Positions 16,826 to 27,200 of a stretch of DNA of 64,000 nt are shown in pieces. Positions within the stretch are counted from its first letter, which is position 1. Each line of letters begins with the position of its first letter. Both the position numbers and the translations under genes were made by a program. The DNA is from Paraglaciecola sp. MB-3u-78 (GTDB taxonomy: Bacteria; Pseudomonadota; Gammaproteobacteria; Enterobacterales; Alteromonadaceae): contig NZ_PJCF01000001.1 of the NCBI RefSeq assembly GCF_002835935.1, positions 310,001-374,000 on the forward strand, read 5' to 3'. Below the pieces are notes generated by a model. The model ran no database searches. It was not told where the DNA came from and worked only from the letters and a program-made list of their open reading frames with translations.

Positions 16826-17590
16826 ATGCTTAAAATTACAAACCTACACGCCAGTGTAGAACAAAAAGAGATACTAAAAGGTCTTAACCTGGACATTAAA
16901 CCCGGTGAAGTTCATGCCATTATGGGCCCTAACGGCGCAGGTAAAAGCACCTTAGGTTTCATTCTATCCGGTCGCGAAGGCTATGAGGTAAGTGAAGGTC
17001 AAGTTGAATTTCACGGCGAAGACCTGCTCGACATGGCGATAGAAGAACGGGCCCGCAAAGGACTTTTTCTGGCTTTTCAGTATCCGGTAGAGATCCCCGG
17101 TGTCAGCAATATGGCCTTTATGAAAGAATCAGTGAACGCCATACGTGAGCAACGTGGTGAAACGCCATTGACTGCCACAGAGTTTCTGAAAAAAGCCAAG
17201 GAAGCCTGCAAACAGGTACAGTTATCGCTGGATTTTCTTAAACGCGGTGTTAACGAAGGGTTTTCTGGTGGCGAAAAGAAACGCAACGAAATTATGCAGA
17301 TGATCCTGCTTGAACCAAGTCTATGTATTCTGGATGAATCTGACTCAGGTTTGGATATCGATGCCCTGCAGGTAGTGGCTAACGGCGTGAACAGCCAACG
17401 GGACGGCAAGCGCAGCTTTATTATCATCACCCACTATCAGCGCCTGCTCGATTATATTAAACCGGACTATGTGCATATTTTGGCCAATGGTAAAGTAGTC
17501 AAAAGTGGCGACGCCTTGCTGGCCACAGACGTGGAAAAAGAAGGTTACGCTTTTCTTGGGCAGGATCACGCCGAGGAGACGAATGCATGA
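16826..17590 (+). CDS. sufC: Suf scaffold ATPase SufC
   Basis: The 254-residue ABC-type ATPase that drives conformational change in SufBC2D. Walker A is GPNGAGKST (near residue 33), the signature is FSGGEKKRNE, and Walker B is LCILDESDSGLD; the D after the Glu is typical of SufC. The H-loop His is in IIITHYQR. It overlaps sufD by four bases, indicating translational coupling. Confidence 0.98.
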   Translation: MLKITNLHASVEQKEILKGLNLDIKPGEVHAIMGPNGAGKSTLGFILSGREGYEVSEGQVEFHGEDLLDMAIEERARKGLFLAFQYPVEIPGVSNMAFMKESVNAIREQRGETPLTATEFLKKAKEACKQVQLSLDFLKRGVNEGFSGGEKKRNEIMQMILLEPSLCILDESDSGLDIDALQVVANGVNSQRDGKRSFIIITHYQRLLDYIKPDYVHILANGKVVKSGDALLATDVEKEGYAFLGQDHAEETNA

Positions 17591-18846
17591 GTCAGTGGTT
17601 ACAGCAGGTCATAGACCGTGGTCAGGCCAATGATGACTGGCTTAGCCCGCTTCGGGCTCAAGCCCTGGAAGCACTGGGCAACACTAAATGGCCCAATCGT
17701 CGAGTGGAAAGCTGGAAATACACCTCACTGGCACCACTGGAACAGCTTGAATTAAGCCCTGGTACCACAGCAGGCGAAGCCATCATTGAAGATATAGCGG
17801 GTCTGAACAGCCTGGATTTGGTGTTTGTAAATGGCAAATTACAAAGCGATATAAGCTTACTGCCTTTACCAAAAGGGCTGCATATCAGTAGCTTGCTGGA
17901 TGCATCAGTTAAGGAACAAAACACGGCCAAAGCCCTGTTTGCAAAGATCAAACCTCAGCGTCATCTTTTTGGGCTGGTCAACGATGCCTTAGCAGAAGAT
18001 GGTCTGATTATCGATATTGATGCCGGCAGCAAGATTGAACAACCCATTCGGATTGTTAATATCAGTACCGATGGACAAGAGTCTCATCATCGTGTGCTGG
18101 TGCGCTTAGGGAGCCATGCCAGTGCCACAGTGATTGAACACGGACAAGGAGAAGAGGCCAGCCTTAGCACCGGTTTTGCCGAATATGAAGTCGGTGAACA
18201 GGCTTATCTTGAGCATTACCGACTGGCCATGCATACCCATCAGGCCATTCATATCGGCGGCTGTCATTTCAGTCTGCAGCAAAAATCACAGCTTAACAGT
18301 ACACTTATCGCTTATGGCAGTGAGTTGTCTCGGATGGATGTGGATATCATTCACAACGGTGAGCATGCCAAGGCCAAATTTAACGCCGTTTACCTGCTTG
18401 GCGAAGCAGAACATTTTGATTTGCACAGCACCATCGAACATGTGGTGCCCAATGGCACCACAAAAGAAAATGCCCGAGGCATTGTCGGTGACAAGGCCAA
18501 GGCCGTTTTCAATGGCCGCATTCATATTCACCGCAACGCCCAGAAGACGCTAGCGGAGCTGCATAACCGCAACCTGTTATTGTCCCGTCGGGGTCAGATA
18601 AATACTAAGCCTGAGTTGGAAATCTATGCCGACGACGTGCTGTGTGCTCACGGTGCCACGGTTGCCGAGACCGAGGAAGAAACCTTGTATTACTTGCTTT
18701 CCCGCGGCATATCACGATCTCAAGCGCTGGTTATGCTCAACTTCGGCTTTATCCAAGAACTGGTGGATCAGATGCCTAATCAGCACCTAGCGCAATGGCT
18801 CAAGCCCCAATTGCATTCACGCTTCATGGAAATGGAAGTCAAATGA
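17587..18846 (+). CDS. sufD: Fe-S cluster assembly protein SufD
   Basis: The 419-residue SufB paralogue that pairs with SufB and SufC and is needed for iron acquisition during cluster assembly. The beta-helix core is visible (LYYLLSRGISRSQALVMLNFGF near the end, ELHNRNLLLS before it) and the conserved His of CAHGATV is present. The start overlaps sufC and the stop overlaps sufS (ATGA both times). Confidence 0.97.
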   Translation: MSQWLQQVIDRGQANDDWLSPLRAQALEALGNTKWPNRRVESWKYTSLAPLEQLELSPGTTAGEAIIEDIAGLNSLDLVFVNGKLQSDISLLPLPKGLHISSLLDASVKEQNTAKALFAKIKPQRHLFGLVNDALAEDGLIIDIDAGSKIEQPIRIVNISTDGQESHHRVLVRLGSHASATVIEHGQGEEASLSTGFAEYEVGEQAYLEHYRLAMHTHQAIHIGGCHFSLQQKSQLNSTLIAYGSELSRMDVDIIHNGEHAKAKFNAVYLLGEAEHFDLHSTIEHVVPNGTTKENARGIVGDKAKAVFNGRIHIHRNAQKTLAELHNRNLLLSRRGQINTKPELEIYADDVLCAHGATVAETEEETLYYLLSRGISRSQALVMLNFGFIQELVDQMPNQHLAQWLKPQLHSRFMEMEVK

Positions 18847-20075
18847 ATACCCGCAACAGTGTACTGAATATGGATGAAATCCGAGGCCAGTTCCCTATTT
18901 TGCATCAGCAGATTGAGGGTAAGCCTCTGGTGTATCTGGATAATGCCGCCACCACCCAAAAACCGCTGGCGGTGATCCAAGCGATAACCGATTTTTACAC
19001 CCAGTGTAATGCCAATGTGCATCGCGGCGCCCATCATCTTTCCGATGAGGCCACCCGGCGCTACGAAAAATCCCGGGATACAGTCGCCAACTTTATTCAT
19101 GCCCGTGATCGCAAGGAAGTAATCTGGACCAGTGGTACCACCGAAGGTATCAATATTGTTGCCAATGGCATGGCCCAGCGCCTGCAAAGTGGCGATGAAG
19201 TGCTGGTAACGGAAATGGAACATCACGCTAACCTTGTCACCTGGCAGCAGGCCTGTGTGCGCAGCGGTGCAACACTGAAAATTGTGCCCATCCATGATAA
19301 TGGCACACTGGATACCCAAGCCTTTGCTTCTTTGTTGACACAGAAAACGAAAATGGTTGCCCTGCCCCATGTTTCCAATGCCCTGGGCACTGTGAATCCG
19401 GTAAAAGAGCTCACCGCCCTGAGTAAAGAAAAAGGCGCGTTGGTCCTCATTGACGGGGCACAGAGTATTGCTCATGGCAATGTGAATGTAGACGATATCG
19501 ACTGTGATTTTTACGTGTTCTCCGGCCACAAATTATTTGGTCCTACGGGCATCGGTGTGCTTTGGGGTAAAGAAGTGGTACTTCAAGATTGGCCAGTATG
19601 GCAGACAGGTGGTGAAATGATTGCCACCGTCACTTACGAAAGTGCCACCTGGGGCGAATTGCCTAATCGCCTTGAGGCTGGCACCCCCAATATTGCCGGT
19701 GCCATCGGTTTAGCTGCCGCCATAGACTGGTTTACCAGCCTGGACTTAAGCGCGGTGCAAGCTCATGAACAGGCACTGATGGCCAGCGTCCTGGAACAGG
19801 CCCAAGCCTTTGAGGGCTTAACCATTATCGGGAATGCCCCAATTAAGATGGGCGTGTTGAGTTTTATATTACAGGGCAGCCACCCCGCCGATGTTGGCTT
19901 TCTTCTGGATCGTCAGGGCATTGCCATCCGTACGGGCGATCATTGTGCCCAACCACTGATGCGCCGCTTAGATTTGCCGGGGACAGCCAGAGCTTCATTC
20001 TCGGTATATAACACTTTAGAAGAAGTGGACGCGTTGTTTATTGCCCTTAAAAAAGTCCAGAGCATGCTGGCATGA
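18843..20075 (+). CDS. sufS: cysteine desulfurase SufS
   Basis: The 410-residue PLP enzyme that converts L-cysteine to alanine and a protein persulphide. Lys230 in FSGHKLFGPTG binds PLP, His and Asp of VLIDGAQSIAHG stack with it, and Cys368 in RTGDHCAQPLM carries the persulphide. An upstream ATG at 18795 lies inside sufD; the ATG at 18843 overlaps the sufD stop by four bases and fits the family length. Sulphur passes to SufE, encoded at the end of the operon. Confidence 0.98.
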   Translation: MNTRNSVLNMDEIRGQFPILHQQIEGKPLVYLDNAATTQKPLAVIQAITDFYTQCNANVHRGAHHLSDEATRRYEKSRDTVANFIHARDRKEVIWTSGTTEGINIVANGMAQRLQSGDEVLVTEMEHHANLVTWQQACVRSGATLKIVPIHDNGTLDTQAFASLLTQKTKMVALPHVSNALGTVNPVKELTALSKEKGALVLIDGAQSIAHGNVNVDDIDCDFYVFSGHKLFGPTGIGVLWGKEVVLQDWPVWQTGGEMIATVTYESATWGELPNRLEAGTPNIAGAIGLAAAIDWFTSLDLSAVQAHEQALMASVLEQAQAFEGLTIIGNAPIKMGVLSFILQGSHPADVGFLLDRQGIAIRTGDHCAQPLMRRLDLPGTARASFSVYNTLEEVDALFIALKKVQSMLA

Positions 20076-20085
20076 GGATTATTTG

Positions 20086-20451
20086 ATGAATGTAGAAATA
20101 TTTAACCCCGAAAATCGCCAAGGCGATGCCGTCACTCTGACAAAAGCTGCGATAAAGTATTTCGAAGGCAAGTTGGCAGAGCACCCCGGCCACCTATTGC
20201 GCCTGTCCAGCAAAGTCAGCGGCTGCACCGGTTACTCCTATGTGCTGGACGTTGCCAAGCAACCAGAAGACGGGGATACGCGTATCGAGGCGAGTGATAA
20301 GCTCACCCTGACCATCGCCGCCAAAACTATGGATTTAGTCAGAAACACTGAAATTGACTATGTGAAAGAAGGCGTCAACGGCGTAGTCAGGTTTAATAAC
20401 CCCAATGCCGTCAATGAATGTGGTTGTGGTGAAAGCTTTAATGTCAGCTAG
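20086..20451 (+). CDS. sufA: A-type Fe-S carrier SufA
   Basis: A 121-residue cluster carrier. The three ligands of the family are present: Cys47 (KVSGCTGYSY) and the C-terminal pair Cys112/Cys114 (NECGCGESF). The ATG at 20086 is preferred to the one at 20041, which lies within sufS, because GAGG precedes it and the family begins there. It probably hands clusters from SufBCD to apoproteins. IscA and ErpA are close relatives; the suf context favours SufA. Confidence 0.93.
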   Translation: MNVEIFNPENRQGDAVTLTKAAIKYFEGKLAEHPGHLLRLSSKVSGCTGYSYVLDVAKQPEDGDTRIEASDKLTLTIAAKTMDLVRNTEIDYVKEGVNGVVRFNNPNAVNECGCGESFNVS

Positions 20452-20454
20452 ATG

Positions 20455-20496
20455 TCATAAACCTGTGCTTTGTCATCAACCTGTGCTTTGTCATAA
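20455..20496. repeat. 18-bp tandem repeat between sufA and sufT
   Basis: Units at 20455-20472 and 20473-20490 differ at one base (core ACCTGTGCTTTG), and a third begins at 20491. The repeat fills most of the gap before sufT. It could change spacing or RNA structure between the two genes, but nothing shows this. Confidence 0.85.
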
Positions 20497-20509
20497 AGAG
20501 GTACAATAA

Positions 20510-21043
20510 ATGCGACAAAAAATCGTGGTTACTGAGCGCGAATGTAAGGCAAGGGGTGTGCCTAATGGCGATTTACAAGTGATCCCACAAGGTGAATTTG
20601 TCAATATCACCCAAGATCTTGGCGGCAACTTCACGGTCACTTGGCGCGGCAATATGTTACGTATTGATGGCACTGATGCCGATGCCATAGGCCGCAAGCC
20701 GCAAAAACTGGATTTCCCTATCCTCAAAGATGGTCTTATTCATAAGGATCAGGTTTTACAAGCCCTGGCAACTGTCTATGATCCTGAAATTCCCATTGAC
20801 CTGTTATCTCTGGGGCTGATCTACAAAGTGTTCGTCAATCAGGACACACAAACCGTGCATATCGATATGACCCTGACGGCCCCCGCCTGTGGTATGGGAC
20901 CGGTGCTGGTAGGCGATGTAGAATATCGAGTGAGCATGGTACCCAATGTTAAACAGGTTGCAGTAGAGCTGATATTTGATCCCCCTTGGTCCCGTGAGAT
21001 GATGAGCGAAGAAGCTCAGCTCGAAGCCGGTATTTTTTTCTAG
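20510..21043 (+). CDS. sufT: Fe-S cluster assembly auxiliary protein SufT
   Basis: A 177-residue protein with a DUF59/MIP18 domain in its second half. The motifs are DPEIPIDLLSLGLIYKV (around residue 91), MTLTAPACGMGP with the conserved Cys, and LIFDPPWSREMMSE near the end. SufT helps Fe-S protein maturation in several bacteria. The N-terminal 80 residues are the family extension with GDLQVIPQGEFVNITQ. Its place inside the suf operon agrees with the name. An AGAGG ribosome site precedes the ATG. Confidence 0.93.
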   Translation: MRQKIVVTERECKARGVPNGDLQVIPQGEFVNITQDLGGNFTVTWRGNMLRIDGTDADAIGRKPQKLDFPILKDGLIHKDQVLQALATVYDPEIPIDLLSLGLIYKVFVNQDTQTVHIDMTLTAPACGMGPVLVGDVEYRVSMVPNVKQVAVELIFDPPWSREMMSEEAQLEAGIFF

Positions 21044-21062
21044 CTAGATAACCTGAGAGTCC

Positions 21063-21476
21063 ATGATGAACCTACCAAGCAGCAAAGAAATTGTTGAGGA
21101 TATGGCCTTTTTTGATGACTGGGAGCAGCGCTATCAGTACATCATCGATTTGGGCAAAAGTATTCCACCTATTGATGAAAGTCTGAAAACTGACAAGAAT
21201 CGGGTCAGAGGTTGCCAAAGCAGTGTGTGGCTAGTGAGCACTGAGCGGGACGGTAAATTACAGTTTCAGGCAGACAGTGACGCGGTGATTGTTAATGGTC
21301 TACTGGCCTTAGTAATGGCCGTTTTTAATGACAAAACCAAGGATCATATCCTCGATTTTGACATCAATGGCTATTTCAAAGAACTGGACCTTGAGCGCCA
21401 TATCACCCCCACCCGTGGTAACGGCCTGCATGCTATCGTCGCCAAAATTCAGACCCTTGCTAAAACGAAAACGTGA
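21063..21476 (+). CDS. sufE: sulphur acceptor protein SufE
   Basis: A 137-residue protein that takes persulphide sulphur from SufS and stimulates it. Cys51 in RVRGCQSSVW is the acceptor and has the same number as in E. coli. The C-terminal TPTRGNGLHAIVAKI is conserved. Two adjacent ATG codons (21063 and 21066) are possible starts. It closes the suf operon; a 117-bp gap with no clear terminator follows. Confidence 0.97.
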   Translation: MMNLPSSKEIVEDMAFFDDWEQRYQYIIDLGKSIPPIDESLKTDKNRVRGCQSSVWLVSTERDGKLQFQADSDAVIVNGLLALVMAVFNDKTKDHILDFDINGYFKELDLERHITPTRGNGLHAIVAKIQTLAKTKT

Positions 21477-21593
21477 ACAGATAGGACTGAGCAGTATTTG
21501 CAAGCCTCCTTGGTTCAAACCCTATTCAGGAATGAATATTAACATCATATATTTACGGATAGCTTTTTCCACCCGAGTTTACAAGAGTAATAA

Positions 21594-22376
21594 ATGAGAA
21601 ATACCATCACAGAAACAGTCACGAATGTTCATCACTGGAATGATTCGCTGTTTAGCTTTAAAACCACTCGTCTGCCCACATTCACCTTTGAAAACGGCCA
21701 GTTCGTGATGATAGGCCTTGAGGTCGATGGAAAACCGCTACTGCGTGCTTACAGTATTGCCAGTGCAAATTATGAAGATGAACTTGAGTTTTTTAGTATA
21801 AAAGTCCCCGATGGTGCACTCACATCTCGTTTGCAGCACATTCAGGTTGGTGAGCCACTTACTTTATCGACACGCCCTGCTGGGACCCTGGTAGCTGGTC
21901 ACCTTAAACCGGGCAAGCATCTGTACTTGCTGGCGACCGGAACTGGTTTAGCACCCTTTATGAGTATTATTAAAGATCCACACCTGTACGAACAGTATGA
22001 AAAAATTATAGTGGTTCATGGTGTGCGTTATATGTCTGAGCTCGCTTATCAACACACCATCTGTGAAGCACTACCGAACAATGAATTTTTTGGTGATTTG
22101 GTACAGAAAAAACTTATCTATTACCCCACAGTGACACGAGAGTCGTTTCGTTCTCAAGCTCATCAACAAAGAATTACGCACTTGCTAGCGAATAATACGT
22201 TAACACAAGAAATTGGCTTGCCAGATCTTGATCCGAGTACGGATAGATTCATGCTTTGTGGTAATCAAGCCATGCTTAATGACACGATGGCAATATTAAA
22301 AAAACAAGGCTTTAAAAAGGCCACATCAAGAGAACAAGGCGATTATGTCATCGAACAAGCCTTCCTCGAAAAGTAG
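21594..22376 (+). CDS. fpr: ferredoxin/flavodoxin-NADP+ reductase
   Basis: A 260-residue FAD enzyme moving electrons between NADPH and ferredoxin or flavodoxin. LLRAYSIAS binds FAD, the following VPDGALTSRL is conserved, GTGTGLAPFMS contacts NADP, and the C-terminal EQAFLEK is the short subclass tail. The ATG has AAGAG upstream. Its position between suf and lipA suggests it supplies reducing power for cluster assembly or for the radical-SAM enzyme LipA; that link is inferred. Confidence 0.95.
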   Translation: MRNTITETVTNVHHWNDSLFSFKTTRLPTFTFENGQFVMIGLEVDGKPLLRAYSIASANYEDELEFFSIKVPDGALTSRLQHIQVGEPLTLSTRPAGTLVAGHLKPGKHLYLLATGTGLAPFMSIIKDPHLYEQYEKIIVVHGVRYMSELAYQHTICEALPNNEFFGDLVQKKLIYYPTVTRESFRSQAHQQRITHLLANNTLTQEIGLPDLDPSTDRFMLCGNQAMLNDTMAILKKQGFKKATSREQGDYVIEQAFLEK

Positions 22377-22441
22377 TCACAGACAAATGATTCACACGCT
22401 TAATACACCAGATGTTAAGCACATTAAAGGTTTTAAAACGA

Positions 22442-23407
22442 ATGAATAAACCGCTCAAAATGGAGCCAGGTGTAAAACTTCGCGACGCTGAAAAAATGGC
22501 GTTTATCCCTATTAAAGTGTTGCCAACAGAAAAAACAGAAATGTTGAGTAAACCTGAGTGGCTAAAAATCCGCTTGCCAAAATCAACTGAACGTATTGAT
22601 GCCATCAAACAAGCGATGCGAAAGCATGGTTTGCACTCAGTGTGTGAAGAGGCATCGTGCCCTAACCTTTCAGAGTGTTTTAACAACGGTACAGCTACAT
22701 TTATGATTCTAGGGGCAATTTGCACTCGTCGGTGCCCGTTTTGTGATGTTGGCCATGGCCGTCCTTTAAAGCCTGATGCTGGTGAACCTGAAAAACTCGC
22801 CATTACTATTAAAGACATGAAATTAAACTATGTGGTTATCACATCAGTAGACCGTGATGACTTACGGGATGGTGGTGCACAACATTTTGCCGATTGTATT
22901 CGCGAAATTCGTAAGCATAACCCCGATATCACTATTGAGGCTTTGGTGCCTGATTTTCGTGGCCGCATGGACCGCGCGCTTGAGATACTCATTGCAACAC
23001 CCCCCGATGTTTTCAATCATAATCTTGAAACAGCACCTCGCCTATATAAACTAGCGCGCCCAGGTGCCAATTATCAATGGTCATTAGACTTACTGCGTCG
23101 CTTTAAAGAAGCACACCCTGAAGTGAAAACAAAATCAGGCTTAATGCTTGGTCTAGGCGAAGAAATAAGTGAAATAGAAGAAGTGCTGCGGGATCTGCGC
23201 GAACATAATGTTGATATGCTAACAGTGGGTCAATACCTGCAACCCTCTAAACACCATTTACCCGTTAAACGTTATGTACCCCCAATAGAATTTGACCAGT
23301 TAAAAGCCTATGCAGATAAAATTGGTTTTGCCTATACCGCATCGGGTCCTTTGGTTCGTTCAAGCTATCATGCTGATCGGCAAGCAGCAGGTAAAGAAGT
23401 AAAATAA
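22442..23407 (+). CDS. lipA: lipoyl synthase
   Basis: A radical-SAM enzyme that inserts two sulphur atoms into octanoyl groups of carrier domains. The auxiliary cluster ligands are in [12 protein letters not shown] and the radical-SAM triad in CTRRCPFC; the C-terminal VRSSYHAD has the conserved RSSY that binds the auxiliary cluster. The ATG at 22442 gives 321 residues, the E. coli length, and aligns with MSKPIVMERGVK of that protein. An earlier ATG at 22412 is less likely. lipB is not beside it, unlike the common lipB-lipA pair, so it may be a second copy. Confidence 0.97.
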   Translation: MNKPLKMEPGVKLRDAEKMAFIPIKVLPTEKTEMLSKPEWLKIRLPKSTERIDAIKQAMRKHGLHSVCEEASCPNLSECFNNGTATFMILGAICTRRCPFCDVGHGRPLKPDAGEPEKLAITIKDMKLNYVVITSVDRDDLRDGGAQHFADCIREIRKHNPDITIEALVPDFRGRMDRALEILIATPPDVFNHNLETAPRLYKLARPGANYQWSLDLLRRFKEAHPEVKTKSGLMLGLGEEISEIEEVLRDLREHNVDMLTVGQYLQPSKHHLPVKRYVPPIEFDQLKAYADKIGFAYTASGPLVRSSYHADRQAAGKEVK

Positions 23408-23488
23408 ACTTGTATTGTCCGTAAACCTCGCTGCGGTTCATGTTTAATTGAAGATTTATGTGAATTAAAAGATAAGACTGAAGACTAG
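23408..23488 (+). pseudogene. nth: remnant of endonuclease III (nth), last 26 codons
   Basis: Directly after the lipA stop an open frame reads CIVRKPRCGSCLIEDLC and ends KDKTED. The spacing C-6-C-2-C-5-C is exactly the [4Fe-4S] loop that closes endonuclease III, where E. coli has CIARKPRCGSCIIEDLC. The rest of the enzyme is absent from this window. The fragment has no start and is not a gene, but it marks a recombination boundary. Confidence 0.85.
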
Positions 23489-23497
23489 GAAATAACA

Positions 23498-23692
23498 ATG
23501 GAAGGCACAAAACGAGCAAACATTAAGATAGGTTCGCAAGTTTCTATCGTACTAAAACAAGATCAAAGAACGGGTAACTTAACCGAAGGGGTGGTCGAAA
23601 AAATTCTCACCAACTCGCCTAATCACCCTCATGGAATTAAAGTCCGATTAGACAGTGGTGAAGTGGGCAGAGTGAAACAAATTCATCAGTAA
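23498..23692 (+). CDS. YwbE-family protein (DUF2196)
   Basis: A 64-residue basic protein of the small YwbE family (KIGSQVSIVLKQDQRTG, LTEGVVEKILTNS, HPHGIKVRL, GEVGRV). The family function is not established; the fold resembles a small beta-barrel of the KOW/SH3 type. The ATG has AGGAAA upstream. It lies just after the nth remnant and was probably its downstream neighbour. Confidence 0.88.
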   Translation: MEGTKRANIKIGSQVSIVLKQDQRTGNLTEGVVEKILTNSPNHPHGIKVRLDSGEVGRVKQIHQ

Positions 23693-23750
23693 AATCATAC
23701 CCAAACCTCCTCAAAATGCACGTTTCAGAACGACGGGGTATGTATACATC

Positions 23751-24230
23751 CTAACAACTCCAACAATATTCAGTTGTGCTGTAAGTGCCATTATTGTTGG
23801 CATCCCATGCCCGCCGTCCATCGCTGTAAAATGCAACATTTCCGTCTCCTGCTTGGGGAGTGCCGGTTACTGGCTTAGCTTCAATTAAATAAGCACTGCC
23901 ACTGGCCGAACTGATATACAAATCATATTTGCGATTATCATAGAGCTCAGCAGACGGCGAATGCTGATGGAAAATAGCGGGTTTCCCCGTATCTGCAGCA
24001 GACACTGCGGCAGCCTTGTAACTAAAACTAGCGGCTTTGTGTCGCTCCATCGCAGCCGCTAAGCTCATTAAATCAGCTTGGGCCGCACCTCTATTAGTGC
24101 TAACAACAAACCCTTGGTAACTAGGGTATGCAATACTGGCAATAATGCCAATAATAGCCACTACTATCATCAATTCAATTAATGTAAACCCTTTTTGATG
24201 TTTACTCAGTGTATTTATAACTACTTTCAT
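23751..24230 (-). CDS. pilE: type IV pilin-like protein (PilE family)
   Basis: A 159-residue prepilin. The leader ends KHQKG and the mature protein starts FTLIELMIVVAIIG with Glu5, the substrate of PilD peptidase and methylase. The C-terminal part has two Cys (CWSC at the end) and a pilin DUG-like loop. The ATG at 24230 overlaps the pilY1 stop by four bases; the upstream in-frame codon at 24254 is not favoured. It ends the minor pilin operon, as pilE does in other gammaproteobacteria, and probably primes pilus assembly. Confidence 0.93.
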   Translation of the reverse strand: MKVVINTLSKHQKGFTLIELMIVVAIIGIIASIAYPSYQGFVVSTNRGAAQADLMSLAAAMERHKAASFSYKAAAVSAADTGKPAIFHQHSPSAELYDNRKYDLYISSASGSAYLIEAKPVTGTPQAGDGNVAFYSDGRRAWDANNNGTYSTTEYCWSC

Positions 24231-27200
24231 GGTCTCTCTGTCTCTGTTTTCCAACTACTTTTTTGTACTCGCTCAAAATAGCTGTGAATATTTTCGGCTA
24301 GACACTCAAAGTCTGAACCACAGGCAACTTTATTACCATCTTCATCGACCTCGATGACAGTCGACGCACATTCAGTTCCCAAACAAATAATAGGCTTAAT
24401 AATATCTTCAATCAATATTTTGGTATCTGGGGCGATACCTGTTTGTTTCAATTGTGCGTAACGGTCTTCATGTAACTGTGTGCCATCATTGTTAAGGTCA
24501 GTCACCGAGTTGCCATTGATCAATTCAACCAGATACGCACGGCTGTTTCCGGTTGGTGGCGCGCATTCGCTCTCACTAGCCGTTGCGGGCAAGTAGGTGG
24601 TAAATATCACTTGGTAGTCCAAAATGAGTGGCGAGGCAAGTACCTTTTCCCCACCAATTTTAAGACGAATATACCAACCCTGAGACTCTGAAAATTGTTC
24701 AAATGCCAATTCTTTGGCTGCGGAATCTGAAGATGTCAGTAAATGTTCGGTAGCATCATATAAATCACTTAAACCTAAAGGTATAGAAGGAAAACCAAAG
24801 TTACCATCAGTATCAAGGGAAAAGACACCTTCGTCTTTGATCATATAAAAATGGTCATTAATAGCTGTATTTAATGGATGTGCACGGAAACCAGAACCCA
24901 GTACAACAGCATAGTAGTGCTCGGTGCCCAAGCTTATTTCAGAAATATCGGGACCGTAATAAAAACGTCTATTATCTTGTTCGATATCGCCACCAAAATT
25001 AGCAAGTAGACCACCGGTGACTAAGTCTGCGACTGACTCTTCATTATGAATATCCAGTCTAAATAATTGCCCTCCCATATCTGCAACATACATATGATCG
25101 GCAAACCCATCATTATCGCGATCAATCACAGAAATTCTGGCGGGAATACTGTATCCCATTTCTGGCAGAATTAAGTCTGCATCAGCATCACTTGCAGACC
25201 AGATAAGTTCGCCGCTATCAGCATCAACAATAAACACTGAGTTGCCAACAGAATCAGTACTTCTGAGCAATTTACTGTCTTGATCTTCGTCATAACCACC
25301 GCCAAAGATTAAAACATTTCTAATGGTCGCTCCCACTTTAATTTTTGTCACGGTAGGCTTTGACCACGTTTGTCCCAAGTTTGCAAAATCCCCAGTACCG
25401 CCTTCAATTTTAAACATCAATTTAGGGTTAGTTTTACTAGTAATATCAAAAGCATAATAATTATTACCACCACGGCGCATACCTACGTAAAGATAGATAT
25501 TACTGCCCATAGTTCTGAGCACCATATCGCCATCTAGACCGTAAATGTGTGAAAATGTCGAAGAATCGAGATATAAATCATACAAATTGTCCATTAAGTC
25601 TTTTGGCATAATCGCAAAATTTTCTTCACCTGTAGCGGGGTCGAAGGAGTGCAAGAAACCATGATTGGTTGCCACAAACACGGCACTGTCTGTAAGGGAA
25701 TAATTAACGATGACTGGTTGAGAATGAATGGGGTCGCCCATTGCTTGTCTTGCATCAGTTGAACTGCCATCGGCATCGTCATCTTTCACATCGACTCCAC
25801 GGGCCCATTTTAATACAGTTTCGCGAGCGGCTGCTGGATCCGCTAAGGCACCAACCGCTAAATCTGTAATCGTTAAACTGGCGTTATCTTCATGCAGCAA
25901 ATTGTCGGTTTTGATTATTGCACCCACGCCATCAAAAGCATATACCTCACGAGGTAACCCCATTTGCCCAGCAGTTCCACCTTCTCGCACGTCATTTCCA
26001 TCAGCCAATAACGACCAATAGCTGTGAGCACTCTCATTAAAAAAGCCAGTGACACTATCCACAGCATTTAAGCCATTTTTATCCAGAATATCCGAACCAT
26101 CTAACCTATACCTCTTGACATTTCCAGGCCATATAGTGCCTTCGGCAGGCTTAAATAAAGCAAAATACAACTCGTCGTTATGGGTTAATCGATTAAGTTG
26201 GTTGACAGCCACACCCGGTGAGACAAAAGTAGCATTAACATCTTTTACCGTTTTCAATATGGATTGGAAAACACCCACTAATTCATCAGTATCATCTGCA
26301 GTATAGAAATCACCGTTGCCGTTAATCGCTAAGTCGTTTAGAAAGGCGTTTGCAGTTGAACCCGCTGCGAAGCCAATTGTGTGTGTGAAAACTCGTGTAT
26401 CAATCTTAGAGTCATCACCATCACCTATGTTTTTGGTTAAATCTACTCCACATTTTTCGCCACCAGAACCGGTACAGGACTTGCCAAGCAATGTTTCAAT
26501 TTCAGTCACACTGTGATTATTATTGGCCACACCATCAGATAACAGCACTATGTGGTTATTGGTCTGACAGACTTTATCCGTCACTGGGCTGATGTAAGTG
26601 GCACCATTTGGGATATACTCATTCATACAGTCGTAGCTACTTAAGTTATCTACTGTGCAACCCGAAGGTAAAACGGAATCCGCTCCAACGTATGACAACC
26701 TATGGCTCACTCTGGTGTTACGTCGTACCGTACTTGAAACAGATGATTGGCCACGGGTTTTCCCATAAGCAACGGGGAGACCACCATAATAGCTAGCAGC
26801 CTCGTATAACGTATCAACTATTGGCGTCATTCCACTTGCACTCAATGAATCAACTTGACTGACCAGAAGCTCACGCACAGTTGAGGTACTGCCAGGTGTT
26901 GCATTTCCTTGATACTCAACGACTAAACTTACTGTCCCTGAAGGTTTTCCGTTATAGGTGTATGCGCCACGAATACCCACAAAATCTGAAAATACAAACA
27001 TCATATCGTTGCCAGACGACCAACCTGCCCGTCCAACAATTTGTTCTACGATGCTTGTCACTGGTGGACTTTGATAAGTATAATTTTTATACCACTGAGG
27101 AATGCCAGACCAAGCCACAGCTGTCGTTTTTGGCTTATCTCTCAATAGATATCTCGTGTAGCGTCTAAAATTTCTGGGATCATCTTGGTCGACTCCTGCA

